A stretch of 60,766 nt of DNA from Pirellulales bacterium (GCA_035939775.1 DASZFO010000083.1:1-60766); one strand, 5' to 3'; numbered from the stretch's first letter, positions 10,718 through 19,827 are shown. Numbers and translations: made by a program. Notes: generated by a model from the letters alone, not told the origin.

Positions 10718-10770
10718 AACGGGTTAAGGGGAGCACCTCTCACGGCCAGAGGGAAAAGGAGCGATCGGCC

Positions 10771-11145
10771 ATGTTGGATACCTCATCGGGTCTGAAATTG
10801 GACGTCGAACGGGGTCCGGACTGGATATTTATTCGGGTGAATCCGCCGGACGGAATGTGGGACGATGCCCCGCCGTTGGCCGAGGCCATCTGGGCCATCT
10901 TGGAGCAGAGCTTTGTCTATCGAGTCGTGCTGGAACTCGATCAGATTCGGCTGCTCCGCAGTTGCGTCATCGGGCAATTGGTGATGTTGGCCAAACGGGT
11001 CCACGCCCACGACGGATTGCTTCGCGTTTGCGGTCTTTCGCCGCACAACCACGAAGTGCTGTTGGCCAGCCGCTTGAACGCGGTCTTGCCGAACTATCGC
11101 GACCGCGAAGAAGCGGTCATGGCCTCGCGACCGCATCCGCGGTGA
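10771..11145 (+). CDS. STAS-domain protein, anti-sigma-factor-antagonist-like
   Basis: A 124-residue single-domain protein with the alternating beta/alpha pattern of STAS domains: an N-terminal strand WIFIRVNPP, the central VVLELDQIRLLRS strand-loop, then helix CVIGQLVMLAKRVHAH and strand GLLRVCGLS. Ser at the tip of the LLRSC loop sits where SpoIIAA-like antagonists carry the phosphorylated serine, but the usual Ser-Ser/Thr-Gly context is altered, so regulation by phosphorylation is uncertain. No anti-sigma kinase or phosphatase is adjacent. It has its own plausible promoter and a good ribosome binding site. Confidence 0.75.
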   Translation: MLDTSSGLKLDVERGPDWIFIRVNPPDGMWDDAPPLAEAIWAILEQSFVYRVVLELDQIRLLRSCVIGQLVMLAKRVHAHDGLLRVCGLSPHNHEVLLASRLNAVLPNYRDREEAVMASRPHPR

Positions 11146-11213
11146 TTCGCGGAGCGGCGCGTGGTGAGCGGCAAGAAAGTCGGGGCGTTTGGATCGAAAC
11201 GCCGGCGTATGGG

Positions 11214-11423
11214 CTACGCCCAGCTCACTTCAAGACGGTTTTCGATCTCTTCGACTCCCGCCAGGTTGCGCAGTGACTCCTGCGCCATCTGTTTGTGATA
11301 ATACGACCGCACCGTGCCGCGCAATGTCACGCGCCCCTGGCTCGTTTCGAATCGCAGTTTGTGGGCGGAGAAAAAGGAGTTCTGCTCAAGTGCGTTTTGG
11401 ATTTGAAAATCGATCGGAGACAT
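11214..11423 (-). CDS. Small BON-domain protein
   Basis: A 69-residue protein that is essentially one BON domain: helix IQNALEQNSFFSA, strand KLRFETSQGRVTLRGTV (the family's V-x-L-x-G-x-V core), helix KQMAQESLRNLAGV and strand EEIENRLEVS. BON domains are associated with phospholipid or membrane binding and often occur in periplasmic proteins, but this copy has no signal peptide or TM segment. It converges on the STAS gene, ending 69 bp away. Confidence 0.8.
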   Translation of the reverse strand: MSPIDFQIQNALEQNSFFSAHKLRFETSQGRVTLRGTVRSYYHKQMAQESLRNLAGVEEIENRLEVSWA

Positions 11424-11569
11424 GCGCCTTTCCCTGTCTAGCGGAACCGTTACGGCTAAGACGTGAGATCGGCGGTGAAAGAGGCGTGCGTTGAGATTAA
11501 CTCTTACAAAGAATGGGCAATTCTATAAAATGCGAACGAATGTGACGGTCGTGCCATCGATTCGGCCGC

Positions 11570-11681
11570 GGGGCGTCCGCGATGTGCTAAGTGCCTATCC
11601 GAATACCGCCTGCGGAGAGGGGGACAGTCCCCGGCGGAATTCGGATAGGCTCTAAGCCCGATCGCCCGCGACGGACGCCCC
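11570..11681. repeat. Nested three-stem palindromic repeat
   Basis: The outer arms GGGGCGTCCG (11570-11579) and CGGACGCCCC (11672-11681) pair perfectly. Inside, GCCTATCCGAAT (11593-11604) pairs perfectly with ATTCGGATAGGC (11639-11650) and is extended by CCGCC/GGCGG. The centre is another small palindrome, GGGGACaGTCCCC. The whole could fold as a long branched hairpin. There is no T-tract, so it is not a standard terminator. It looks like a MITE/REP-type element. Confidence 0.75.
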
Positions 11682-11693
11682 TCGGTTAGTGCC

Positions 11694-11734
11694 GTCAACT
11701 CGCCAATTGCCACTTGTCCCTTCGCCACCTGCCC
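11694..11734 (-). repeat. Degenerate heptanucleotide array (GTGGCAA-like) abutting a start codon
   Basis: Read on the minus strand, about six 7-bp units resembling GTGGCAA/GGGACAA follow one another. The array stops 1 nt before the ATG of the 54-residue membrane-protein gene at 11736. It shares its unit with the array upstream of mgtA at 29420-29447. Confidence 0.55.
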
Positions 11735-11735
11735 G

Positions 11736-11900
11736 ATGCGTTCTCTTGGTCGCGTCCTACAAATGTTCGGGCTGGTCATCCTGCCTCTGGCGAGCCTGAT
11801 GCAGCTAAGCGGCTCAATCTCGGTGGGAAGAATGCTTCAAATGCTCGCCGCCGGCGTTTGTGCCTTTGGAATTGGCTGGATTCTGACTACCTACCGTTGA
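11736..11900 (+). CDS. Small two-helix membrane protein (54 aa), unknown function
   Basis: A short open frame starting [19 protein letters not shown] and ending in TTYR. It has two hydrophobic segments (about residues 10-25 and 36-50) separated by a short Ser/Gly/Gln loop, with positive charge at the N-terminus and in the loop. The composition and layout resemble short predicted membrane proteins common in planctomycetes; this is from general recall, not a search. It lies just upstream of glyA on the same strand. No function is assigned. Confidence 0.6.
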   Translation: MRSLGRVLQMFGLVILPLASLMQLSGSISVGRMLQMLAAGVCAFGIGWILTTYR

Positions 11901-12009
11901 CCGTTTTGTTTTGACTTTGCTTCGGCGGTTGAAATCTCAGATCATTCATAGAACAATGCTTCCAGAGTTGCCCCAGTTCAAAACAGCCTCCGCGCCGAGT
12001 CCCCTCCGC

Positions 12010-13263
12010 ATGAATCTAATCGAGCAAGAAGACCCTCAAGTCTGGGTCGCCATCGAAGATGAGATCGATCGTCAGCAGGACGGCCTCGAGATGATCGCCA
12101 GCGAGAATTACACCAGCCCCGCTATCATGCAGGCCGCCGGCAGCGTGCTGACCAATAAATATGCCGAGGGCTATCCGGGGCGGAGGTATTACGGGGGCTG
12201 CGAGCATGTCGATGTCGTCGAGAATCTGGCCCGCGATCGCGCGAAGCAGCTCTTCGGCGCCGAGCACGTCAACGTGCAGCCCCATTCCGGCAGCCAGGCC
12301 AACATGGCCGTTTACATGACGGCCGTACAGCCGGGCGATACGGTGCTGGGCCTCGACTTGGCCCACGGTGGCCATCTCACGCACGGGATGAAGCTCAATG
12401 TTTCCGGCATCCTTTACCATTTTGTCAGCTATGGTGTGACCCGCGACACCCACCGGATCGATTTCGATCAGGTCGCCCGACTAGCGCGCGAGCACAAGCC
12501 GAAGCTGATCGTCGCCGGGGCGAGCGCTTATCCGCGCGAGATTCCGCACGGCCGGTTCGCCGAGATTGCCCGCGAGATTGGTGCGAAACTGTTCGTCGAT
12601 ATGGCCCATTACGCCGGACTCGTGGCGGCCGGGCTGCACGACAATCCCGTGCCGGTCGCCGACTTCGTGACCACCACGACTCATAAGACGCTCCGCGGCC
12701 CGCGGGGCGGGATGGCGATGTGCAAGACCGATTCCGCGAAGGACCTCGATCGCAGCGTTTTCCCCGGCATTCAAGGCGGGCCGCTAATGCACATCGTGGC
12801 CGCCAAGGCGATCTGTTTCGGCGAGGCGCTCAAGCCGGAGTTTCGCGAATACGCTCGCCGCGTAATCGACAATGCGCGCGTGCTGGCTGAGACGCTTGCG
12901 TCGGGCGGGCTGCGCCTGATGAGCGGCGGGACCGACAACCATCTGATGCTCGTCGATGTGACCCCGCTGGGGATTGCCGGCAAACTGGCCGAGGAAACGC
13001 TTGGCCATTGCGGGATCACCGTCAACAAGAACATGATCCCCTATGACGAGCGCAAGCCGCTCGACCCTTCCGGCATCCGTATCGGCACCCCAGCCCTGAC
13101 GACACGCGGCATGGGCGCCGGTGAAATGCGCACGATCGGCGGTTGGATCCTCAAAGCCCTGAAGTCGCCGAGCGACAAGCATCTGCATGAGCAACTCCGC
13201 AGCGACGTTTTCGACCTTTGCGAGCAATTCCCCGTTCCGGCGGCGCGGCTCGCCGACGCGTAA
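12010..13263 (+). CDS. glyA: Serine hydroxymethyltransferase
   Basis: Converts serine plus tetrahydrofolate to glycine plus 5,10-methylene-THF in the cytoplasm, using PLP. Conserved blocks are visible: [39 protein letters not shown] and the PLP-lysine motif [14 protein letters not shown] (Lys226). Starting at 12010 ([12 protein letters not shown]) gives 417 residues and aligns with the usual N-terminus. The frame remains open to ATGs at 11956 and 11911, but the extra residues look unlike the family. Methylene-THF made here would feed ThyX, encoded about 30 kb away. Confidence 0.97.
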   Translation: MNLIEQEDPQVWVAIEDEIDRQQDGLEMIASENYTSPAIMQAAGSVLTNKYAEGYPGRRYYGGCEHVDVVENLARDRAKQLFGAEHVNVQPHSGSQANMAVYMTAVQPGDTVLGLDLAHGGHLTHGMKLNVSGILYHFVSYGVTRDTHRIDFDQVARLAREHKPKLIVAGASAYPREIPHGRFAEIAREIGAKLFVDMAHYAGLVAAGLHDNPVPVADFVTTTTHKTLRGPRGGMAMCKTDSAKDLDRSVFPGIQGGPLMHIVAAKAICFGEALKPEFREYARRVIDNARVLAETLASGGLRLMSGGTDNHLMLVDVTPLGIAGKLAEETLGHCGITVNKNMIPYDERKPLDPSGIRIGTPALTTRGMGAGEMRTIGGWILKALKSPSDKHLHEQLRSDVFDLCEQFPVPAARLADA

Positions 13264-13353
13264 AGAGCAGTTTGGGCCGCGGCGCTCGCCAAGCGGCGCG
13301 GCAGGCGGTATAAGGAAAGTGGGGGCAAAACGTCGCCGGGAAAAGAGGCTCTT

Positions 13354-13968
13354 ATGTCGCGCAACTGTCTCGCGGTGTCAGCGCTGATCGTGTCGCTCTT
13401 TGCCAACGCCGCTGCCGCAAGGGACATCAAGGGCAAAGTCACCGCCATCGATCCCGACAAGCGAACCATTTCCATCAAAACTGACGACGCCGAGCAAATC
13501 TTCGACATCAGCAAGGACGCCAAGGTCTACCGGCACGTCGGCAGCGGGAGGAAGGCCGGGTTCGACGAAGCCCCTGGCGGACTCAAAGCGATCGCGATCG
13601 GCGATGATGTAACCGCGACCACCGACTTTATCGACGGCGAGGAGCGCGCGATACGCATCAAGATCGAATCGCCGGCGAAGAAAAGGAAGCAACTCGGCCG
13701 CGTCGTCTTGGGCAAGGTCGCCGCGCTCGACGTCGAAAAGCTAACCATCGCGCTCACGATCGATGACAAACAGCAGAAATTCGATTTGGCAAAAGATTGC
13801 AATGTCTTCAAGCTCTTCGGCAATGGACCACGGGCGCACTTCGACCTGGCCCCCGGCGGCTTGAGCGACGTGGCCGTCGGCATGGAGGTAACACTCAACC
13901 TCGACACCCGCGACGGCAAAGAGCAGGTGGCGTACATTCAAGTCGGGTCGCGGTCGAAGAAGAAATAG
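13354..13968 (+). CDS. Secreted protein with two tandem homologous domains, unknown function
   Basis: 204 residues with a signal peptide (about residues 1-22, cleavage near AAA-RD). The mature part is an internal duplication of a ~80-residue all-beta unit: residues ~24-105 and ~115-198 share G-K-V-x-A-x-D, the strand pair around I-x-I-x-x-D-D, a KD-x-x-V-[YF] segment, and an almost identical xF-D-x-A-P-G-G-L turn followed by a G-x-x-V strand. The units are joined by a Lys-rich linker and the protein ends in a Lys-rich tail. It resembles small periplasmic OB-like or DUF domains. Function unknown. Confidence 0.8.
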   Translation: MSRNCLAVSALIVSLFANAAAARDIKGKVTAIDPDKRTISIKTDDAEQIFDISKDAKVYRHVGSGRKAGFDEAPGGLKAIAIGDDVTATTDFIDGEERAIRIKIESPAKKRKQLGRVVLGKVAALDVEKLTIALTIDDKQQKFDLAKDCNVFKLFGNGPRAHFDLAPGGLSDVAVGMEVTLNLDTRDGKEQVAYIQVGSRSKKK

Positions 13969-14023
13969 CAAGCGAGACCGTCGAGCGGTCGTCGAAGCCC
14001 GACGATGGGGGAACGCTTTAATC

Positions 14024-15349
14024 TCAGGCGGAAGAGCGTCCCGCGCGCAGCTTCGCTCGAATCGTTTCCAATCGCTTCGCTAATTCCTGCTCGAATCCGC
14101 GCGCCACCGGCCGGTAGTATTCGCGTTCGACGCCGAGATAATCTTGCGCGGCGACGGCGTCTTCGGCGTTGTGGGCGTATTCGTAGCCGGTGCCGTGTCC
14201 TAGGCGCTTTGCCCCCGAATAGCTCTTGTCACGGAGGTGAACGGGCACCGGCAAGAGCCGCCCCTCGCGAACGTCGGTCAGGGCCTCGCCGATACCGATC
14301 GTGGCCGCATTGCTCTTGGGCGCGCAAGCGAGATAAGTGACCGCCTGGGCGAGCGTTAACTGGCATTCCGGCAAACCGACGAACTCGCAGGCCTGCATCG
14401 CCGCTACCGCCAACGGAAGCGCCTGCGGATCGGCGTTTCCCACGTCTTCGCTCGCCAGGATCACGATCCGCCGGGCGAGAAACCGCACGTCCTCGCCGCC
14501 TTCGAGCATTCGCGCAAGCCAATACAGGGCGGCGTCCGGATCGCTGCCGCGGATGCTCTTGATCAGGGCGCTGGCCGAGTCGTAATGGGCGTCGCCCAGC
14601 TTGTCGTACTCGACCGCCTTGCGCTGCACCGATTCCTCGGCCAGCGCCCGCGTGAAATCGAGCGGCCGCTCGGAACTTGACAGGACGCCAACCTCCAGCG
14701 CGCTGAGCGCTCGACGCGCGTCGCCATCGCTCACTTGAGCGAGAAATTCGAGCGCGTCGTCGTGCAAACGCACGTCCTCTTTTCCCAAGCCTCGCTCCCG
14801 ATCGGCAAGCACTCGGCGAATCACCGTCTTGATCTCGTCGATCGAGAGCCGCTTGAACTCGAACACGCGGCTGCGGCTGACCAGTGCGCTATTGATGGCG
14901 AAGAATGGGTTCTGCGTTGTCGCGCCTGCCAGAATCACGATCCCTTCCTCCACGTCAGGGAGCAGCACATCTTGCTGCGCCCGATTGAAGCGGTGGATTT
15001 CGTCGATGAACAGGAGCGTTTTCTGCCCGCTCGCCGCGAGCCGGTCTCGGGCTTCGTCCAAGATCTGGCGGATTTCCTTCACCCCACTGGTTACCGCGCT
15101 CACCTGGCGGAACTGACTGCGGCTCGCCGCGGCCAACAGGTTGGCGAGCGTCGTCTTTCCCGTCCCCGGCGGGCCGTAGAAGATCACCGACCCGAGACGA
15201 TCGGCCGCCAGCAGCCGCCGGAGCAGCTTCCCCTCGCCAAGAAAATGCTGCTGGCCGACAAACTCTTCGAGCGTCGCCGGCCGCATCCGCGCCGCGAGCG
15301 GCTGGGCCTGACGAAGATTCTCAGTTTCTGCAGCTTCAAAGAGAGACAT
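14024..15349 (-). CDS. rarA: RarA/MgsA-family AAA+ ATPase, replication-associated recombination protein A
   Basis: A clamp-loader-like AAA+ ATPase acting at stalled replication forks. Walker A is GPPGTGKT (residues 59-66), Walker B is LLFIDEIHRFN, and sensor motifs follow (GATTQNP, SRSRVFEF). After the ATPase come the family-specific C-terminal helical domains (YDKLGDAHYDSASALIKSIRGSDPDAALYWLARM is split here only for description). The frame runs upstream to 15478, into the next gene, but MSLFEAAE at 15349 is the typical start and leaves a 25-bp gap to the radical SAM gene. Length is 441 residues. Confidence 0.95.
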   Translation of the reverse strand: MSLFEAAETENLRQAQPLAARMRPATLEEFVGQQHFLGEGKLLRRLLAADRLGSVIFYGPPGTGKTTLANLLAAASRSQFRQVSAVTSGVKEIRQILDEARDRLAASGQKTLLFIDEIHRFNRAQQDVLLPDVEEGIVILAGATTQNPFFAINSALVSRSRVFEFKRLSIDEIKTVIRRVLADRERGLGKEDVRLHDDALEFLAQVSDGDARRALSALEVGVLSSSERPLDFTRALAEESVQRKAVEYDKLGDAHYDSASALIKSIRGSDPDAALYWLARMLEGGEDVRFLARRIVILASEDVGNADPQALPLAVAAMQACEFVGLPECQLTLAQAVTYLACAPKSNAATIGIGEALTDVREGRLLPVPVHLRDKSYSGAKRLGHGTGYEYAHNAEDAVAAQDYLGVEREYYRPVARGFEQELAKRLETIRAKLRAGRSSA

Positions 15350-15374
15350 GGGGGCTACCAATCGGTTGCGCGCC

Positions 15375-16460
15375 TCAAAACAATTGCATTTGTCCATTGG
15401 CCGTCTGCGGCGGGCGGAAGGCCGTGCGGTTGTATTCGGGCAGATCGTTGGCGAGCTTGTAGCGCGCCGCGAACACATGGAAGACGCGCCGGATCTGCTC
15501 GGCGATCTCGCCTTTGCCGCGCATCCGCTGACCGAATTCTGAGTTACTCAGCTTCCCATCGTGCGTCGCCCGGATCAAGTGCTCGATCCGCTCGCGGCTC
15601 GTGGGGAGCGCGCGATCCAGCCATTCGAGAAACACCGGCTTCACGGTCAGCGGCAGGCGGACGAGCGTATATGCGGAGGCCGTGGCGCCAGCCTCGGCGC
15701 CGGCTTTCAACAGAGCCGGGATCTCGCGGTCGTTCAGCCCCGGGATGATCGGGGCCGTCATCACGCGCACCGGCACGCCCGCCGCGGCAAGCGCCGAAAT
15801 CGCTCGAAGCCGCGCCGCGGGGGTGCTCGTGCGCGGTTCCATCGTGCGGGCCAACTCGGCGTCGAGCGTCGTAACGCTCATCGCGACGTGAACCGTCCCG
15901 AGCGCCGCCATTTGGCGCAGGATATCGAGGTCGCGCGTGATGAGTGCGTTCTTCGTGACGATCCCGACCGGCTGGCGGGCTTCCAGCAGCACTTCCAGGC
16001 AACCGCGCGTGATTCGAAATTCACGCTCGGCCGGTTGGTAAGCGTCGGTCACGCCGGACATGACAATCGTTTCGGCCTGCCACGCCGGGCGGCAAAGGAA
16101 TTCGCGGAGTAGCGCCGGCGCATTGTGCTTGACGAACACCTTCGTCTCGAAATCCAAGCCGGCGCTCAAGCCGAGGTATTCGTGCGTCGGCCGAGCATAG
16201 CAATAAGAGCAGCCATGAGCGCAGCCGCGATACGGATTCAGGCTAAAGCGGAACGAAATGTCCGGGCTGTCGTTCTCCGAAATGACCGACTTGGACTGAT
16301 CCGGAATATACTCCGTCGGCGGCCGATCGAGTTCCGCAAGCAGCTCATCATCATGCTCGCATTGCTCCAAGTCCGGCTCGGAATGCACCTTATCGAACCT
16401 ATTCGGCGGATTGATGTGCGACCCGCGACCCGCCGGCGCCGCTCGAAAGGAATGGTTCAT
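15375..16460 (-). CDS. PA0069-family radical SAM protein (SPL-like)
   Basis: 361 residues with the radical SAM cysteine motif Cys80-x3-Cys84-x2-Cys87 (CAHGCSYC), preceded by SLNPYRGC as in the PA0069/spore-photoproduct-lyase-like family. Downstream are the SAM-barrel strands (IVMSGVTDAYQPAE, VGIVTKNALITRD, VAMSVTTLD, VRVMTAPIIPGLND). The substrate of this family is not established. It is probably cotranscribed with rarA, which follows after 25 bp, suggesting a DNA-maintenance role; that is inference. Confidence 0.88.
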   Translation of the reverse strand: MNHSFRAAPAGRGSHINPPNRFDKVHSEPDLEQCEHDDELLAELDRPPTEYIPDQSKSVISENDSPDISFRFSLNPYRGCAHGCSYCYARPTHEYLGLSAGLDFETKVFVKHNAPALLREFLCRPAWQAETIVMSGVTDAYQPAEREFRITRGCLEVLLEARQPVGIVTKNALITRDLDILRQMAALGTVHVAMSVTTLDAELARTMEPRTSTPAARLRAISALAAAGVPVRVMTAPIIPGLNDREIPALLKAGAEAGATASAYTLVRLPLTVKPVFLEWLDRALPTSRERIEHLIRATHDGKLSNSEFGQRMRGKGEIAEQIRRVFHVFAARYKLANDLPEYNRTAFRPPQTANGQMQLF

Positions 16461-16639
16461 GGCGCACCGTCAATTTCGTAACGCCCGGCCCTCGTTTACT
16501 GTACATATATATCGCATAATGGGCAACGCCCGGCAATCCATTCATTGAAAAACGCACCAGGAGTAAACGGAGGTAATGGAGCAAGTCAGTTTCCAGGTTC
16601 GGCTCTCTGGTCCCGCTTGTCTAAGAAGATCGTCGCCGG

Positions 16640-16714
16640 GTGCCACTGCTTGACGGCTGCCAAGTATTGGCGGGAATTCCGCACCGAATGGGGGCAGCCG
16701 TCAAGCAGTGCCAC
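16640..16714. repeat. Long hairpin repeat (22-bp arms)
   Basis: The arms at 16640-16661 (GTGCCACTGCTTGACGGC...) and 16693-16714 pair over 22 bp with one mismatch, around a 31-nt spacer. The right arm supplies the last codons and the stop of the adjacent endonuclease remnant. There is no T-tract. The shape fits a small non-autonomous palindromic element. Confidence 0.75.
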
Positions 16715-17030
16715 GTTTTGTAGGGGCTTCTTGAAGTCCGATTGGCCCGTTGGCCGGTAGCAGGTCGGCCAGCGGGCAGTGATCGCAGTCGGGCGTTTTG
16801 CGGCAGTGTTGGTTGCCGACGCGGACGAGCAAGGCGTGAAATTCGTTAAAGAGCGCGGCCTCGGCAGGAAGCTCCGACTCGAAACGTCGCTTGACCGCTT
16901 TGTAGTCCGCCTCAGAGTTTACGCCGCTTCGACGCGCAAGTGACGATTCGGGCTTCGCCGGCAACAAACCGTCTGCAACGGCTCGGCCAGCAATTATAGG
17001 CGTTTCACGGGCTGGCCGCCAACCATTCAC
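16701..17030 (-). pseudogene. Remnant of an endonuclease III-like (HhH-GPD/4Fe-4S) gene
   Basis: Only the C-terminal part of an endonuclease III domain protein is recognisable: ADYKAVKRRFESELPAEAAL followed by FNEFHALLVRVGNQHC and the cluster motif C-x5-C-x2-CPL. The helix-hairpin-helix and catalytic Lys/Asp region, about 130 residues, is absent, and the first ~28 codons do not resemble the family. The frame ends inside the palindrome at 16640-16714. Most likely a decayed gene truncated at its 5' side. A short expressed protein cannot be excluded. Confidence 0.6.
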
Positions 17031-17189
17031 CAGGATGTGGCGCCAAGCAGCGCGCCGGCCCGCCGCGGCGGGTGCTCAGCGTGAGGGATGACAACGCAAA
17101 GATCGACGCACAGTACGGCTTTCAGCGGTCGTGCCAGAGACAACGCGCGACTCGCACCGTCTCAAGACGATCGCCCAGAGGTTCCGAAG

Positions 17190-18068
17190 ATGAGCATGGC
17201 CGGCGCGACTCCCGATCGCGACTTCACCACGAAGTTTGCCACCGAGAGCCTTCCTTCCTCGCCCCTCACCCTTCGTCACTCTCCGCCCTTCGTGCTCGAG
17301 ACGCTCTTCGGCAACACGTGCTCCTGGCCTCAGGCAAGCGGATACTATTGGCAACAGTCCCGGCGGCCGTTGACCTGCCTGGCGTTCGTCGCGCCGCTGC
17401 TGCTCCTTTACGAAGGGGGAGTGCTCTTTCTCGGCTCTCAGGCGGTGCGCAACGGGGCCGACGTCTGGCTCCGCCAATTGCTCGATCTGATGGGCTTCGG
17501 GCAGTATTTCCTGTTGCCGGTTTTGACCGTGGGCATCTTGCTCGGATGGCACCACGCTGCCCGGCAGCCATGGCGGACCGTGCCAGGGGTGCTCTATGCC
17601 ATGTTCGCGGAATGCCTGCTGCTGGCGCTGGCGCTGCTGGTTATCGCCCGGCTGCAAGGCGCGTTTCTATCGATGTTTCTGCCGGCCCAGACCGATTGGC
17701 CGGTCGCGGCCTCGGTCATCTCGGACACGCTCGCTACGGCCGGAAGGCTGGTCAGCTTTTTCGGCGCCGGAATCTATGAGGAAGTGCTCTTCCGCCTGAT
17801 GCTCTTGCCGTTGGCGGCTTGGGTGCTGAGATGGGCCGGATGCAATTCGCGGCAAGCGCTCGTGGGAGCGGTCGTGCTGACGAGCCTGCTCTTCTCGGCG
17901 GCCCACTACATCGGCCCACACGGCCAGCCGCTCGACCTCTCGACGTTTATGTTCCGCTTCGTGGCGGGCGCGTTTTTCGCCGCACTATTTGTCTACCGTG
18001 GCTTCGGTATCGCGGCTGGAAGCCATGCCTTCTACGACATCCTTGTCGGGCTATGCCTGGCGGCGTAG
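17190..18068 (+). CDS. CPBP-family intramembrane metalloprotease (Abi/CAAX protease-like)
   Basis: A multi-pass membrane protein with the CPBP signature: the paired glutamates and Arg in YEEVLFRLML (first Glu at residue 197), a later FSAAHYIG histidine motif, and a C-terminal GSHAFYDILVG. About eight hydrophobic segments span the region from ALLYEGG-like helix 1 to the end. The start is uncertain: ATGs at 17088 and 17190 are both in frame and the first ~40 residues after 17190 are poorly conserved-looking. The substrate is unknown. Confidence 0.85.
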   Translation: MSMAGATPDRDFTTKFATESLPSSPLTLRHSPPFVLETLFGNTCSWPQASGYYWQQSRRPLTCLAFVAPLLLLYEGGVLFLGSQAVRNGADVWLRQLLDLMGFGQYFLLPVLTVGILLGWHHAARQPWRTVPGVLYAMFAECLLLALALLVIARLQGAFLSMFLPAQTDWPVAASVISDTLATAGRLVSFFGAGIYEEVLFRLMLLPLAAWVLRWAGCNSRQALVGAVVLTSLLFSAAHYIGPHGQPLDLSTFMFRFVAGAFFAALFVYRGFGIAAGSHAFYDILVGLCLAA

Positions 18069-18079
18069 CGGATGGGACG

Positions 18080-18850
18080 TCATTGCGGCCGACTGAAGCG
18101 TTGGATTGCCTTGCGCGCCGCCAGCGGTAGGATCGCCAGCACGACGAAGGCGCCAATCACCTGCGGCGTGGCGATGCTGCAAACGCCCTGCTCTTTGATC
18201 TGGGCGAGCGACTTCAGGTGGGCCCCGGCGTAAACGTAGAACGCGGTCGAGGGGAGCATGCCCAGTTGCGTCGTCCACCAGAATATCGCGGCGCGGACTC
18301 TTGTGCAGCCCACGACCAGATTGATGAGCCAGGAGGGGATCACATGGACCAGCCGCAGCGACAGGAGATAAAATGCCCCGTCGCGCTCGACCATCTCGTC
18401 GGCCCGAGCGACGATCTCCGGCCATTGCCTGGCGATCGCGTCGCGGAGCAAATAGCGGCTGATGAGGAAAGCCACGGTCGCTCCAGCGGTCGAGGCGAAG
18501 CTCGTGATCAAAAGCCCTTCCCAGGTGCCGAGGAGCCAGCCGCTCAATACCGAGAGCGTAATAACCGCTGGGATCGACAATCCGGTGCTGACGATGAAGG
18601 TCGCGGCAAGCAACAGCGGCAGCGCAATCGGATGCGCCTCCTGCCATCCGTGCAGTCGTTCTACGTCGCCGGCCAGCGCAGCAGGGGTTAGATACTGGTG
18701 GTATCGAATGGAGAGGAGGAGGATGACGACGGCCGCACCGAGGAACGCGATCGGCTTTCCCCAGCCACGCCAACGGAAATCGATACGACTCGACGACTGC
18801 TCAATCAAGCTAGCACCGGCGTGAAGGACCTGCAACTCCATGATGAACAT
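18080..18850 (-). CDS. TVP38/TMEM64-family (VTT domain) membrane protein
   Basis: 256 residues with an N-terminal TM helix, then the VTT/DedA-like core: a re-entrant GLSIPAVITLSVLSGWLLGTWEG segment described here only by position (~residues 90-112), GATVAFLISRYLLRD, and the conserved LRLVHVIPSWLINLVVG block, ending with a TM helix and a basic tail. The family is implicated in lipid scrambling or transport. It converges on the CPBP gene with an 11-bp gap. Confidence 0.88.
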   Translation of the reverse strand: MFIMELQVLHAGASLIEQSSSRIDFRWRGWGKPIAFLGAAVVILLLSIRYHQYLTPAALAGDVERLHGWQEAHPIALPLLLAATFIVSTGLSIPAVITLSVLSGWLLGTWEGLLITSFASTAGATVAFLISRYLLRDAIARQWPEIVARADEMVERDGAFYLLSLRLVHVIPSWLINLVVGCTRVRAAIFWWTTQLGMLPSTAFYVYAGAHLKSLAQIKEQGVCSIATPQVIGAFVVLAILPLAARKAIQRFSRPQ

Positions 18851-19035
18851 GCACGGCGAAGATTTGCGCGGCTGCCAGCCCCGATGGCGATCGCCGCTCG
18901 GGAGAAGACCGGCATTGTCTTCTCATACTCGGCAGCCTATTGGGAATGACCACAGAAAAGCCCTCCCTTGCGGTATTATTTCCGCAAACATGGCATCCTT
19001 CCCATCCCGCCCAAGATTTATTGTATAGGTTCGTT

Positions 19036-19731
19036 GTGACGCGAATTACAGACAATCTGGCGGAAATCCGGCAGCGCATCGCCGCAGCCGCGGCGCGGAG
19101 CGGGCGTCCAGCCGAGGCCGTCAAGCTGGTGGCCGTGACTAAACACGTCGAGCCGTCAATAGTGCGCGAATTAGTCGCCGCCGGCTGTCGTGAACTGGGG
19201 GAAAGCCGGCCGCAAGAGCTGTGGAACAAGGCACGCGAGTTGGCCGATCTGCCGATCCACTGGCACATGATTGGTCACTTGCAGCGAAACAAAGTCGAGC
19301 GGACGCTGCCGATCGTGTCGCTCATCCATTCCGTCGATAGCCGGCGCGTGGTCGCGGCTATCGATGAAACGGCGCAATCGCTCGGCCGGACGGTCCCGAT
19401 CTTGATTGAGGTGAATATCTCCGGCGACCGCTCCAAGCATGGCTTCCAGGCTGATGAAATGGCCGCAGCGCTGCCGGATATTATCGCGCCGGGCCACGTG
19501 CGGATTTGCGGGCTGATGGCGATGGCCGGCCGCGAAGGAGATGCAGGCGCCGCCCGCCGCGATTTCGCCCATTTGCGGGAACTGCGCGATCGGATGCGGC
19601 GATCGCTGCCCGACGGAGCGTCGCTCGACGAACTATCGATGGGAATGAGCGGCGATTTCGAGGCGGCGATCGAGGAAGGAGCGACGATTGTGCGCATCGG
19701 TTCGGCGCTTTTCGAGGGAGTGGCTCCATGA
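19036..19731 (+). CDS. yggS: YggS/PLPBP-family pyridoxal phosphate homeostasis protein
   Basis: A small PLP-binding single-domain (fold type III) protein that affects PLP and amino-acid homeostasis. The PLP lysine is Lys36 in LVAVTKHVEP when translation starts at the GTG at 19036, exactly the usual spacing. Other family blocks are LGESRPQELWNKA, IHWHMIGHLQRNK, LIEVNISGDRSKHGF, ICGLMAMA and LSMGMSGDFEAAIEEG. An in-frame ATG at 18940 would add 32 atypical residues. The iscA-type gene follows on the same strand. Confidence 0.93.
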   Translation: MTRITDNLAEIRQRIAAAAARSGRPAEAVKLVAVTKHVEPSIVRELVAAGCRELGESRPQELWNKARELADLPIHWHMIGHLQRNKVERTLPIVSLIHSVDSRRVVAAIDETAQSLGRTVPILIEVNISGDRSKHGFQADEMAAALPDIIAPGHVRICGLMAMAGREGDAGAARRDFAHLRELRDRMRRSLPDGASLDELSMGMSGDFEAAIEEGATIVRIGSALFEGVAP

Positions 19732-19821
19732 TCGCCGTCGAACACCGCCCGAGAGATCGAGTATGGCAGCAAAATTATGTGGAATTTGCTTGGTTCTGTC
19801 TTCCCTTTGGGCAATCCGTTG

Positions 19822-19827
19822 TATAAT
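19822..19827 (+). promoter_or_regulatory. Candidate -10 box (TATAAT) upstream of the A-type carrier gene
   Basis: A perfect TATAAT lies 54 bp before the ATG at 19882. No convincing -35 hexamer is seen at the expected distance. Confidence 0.3.
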
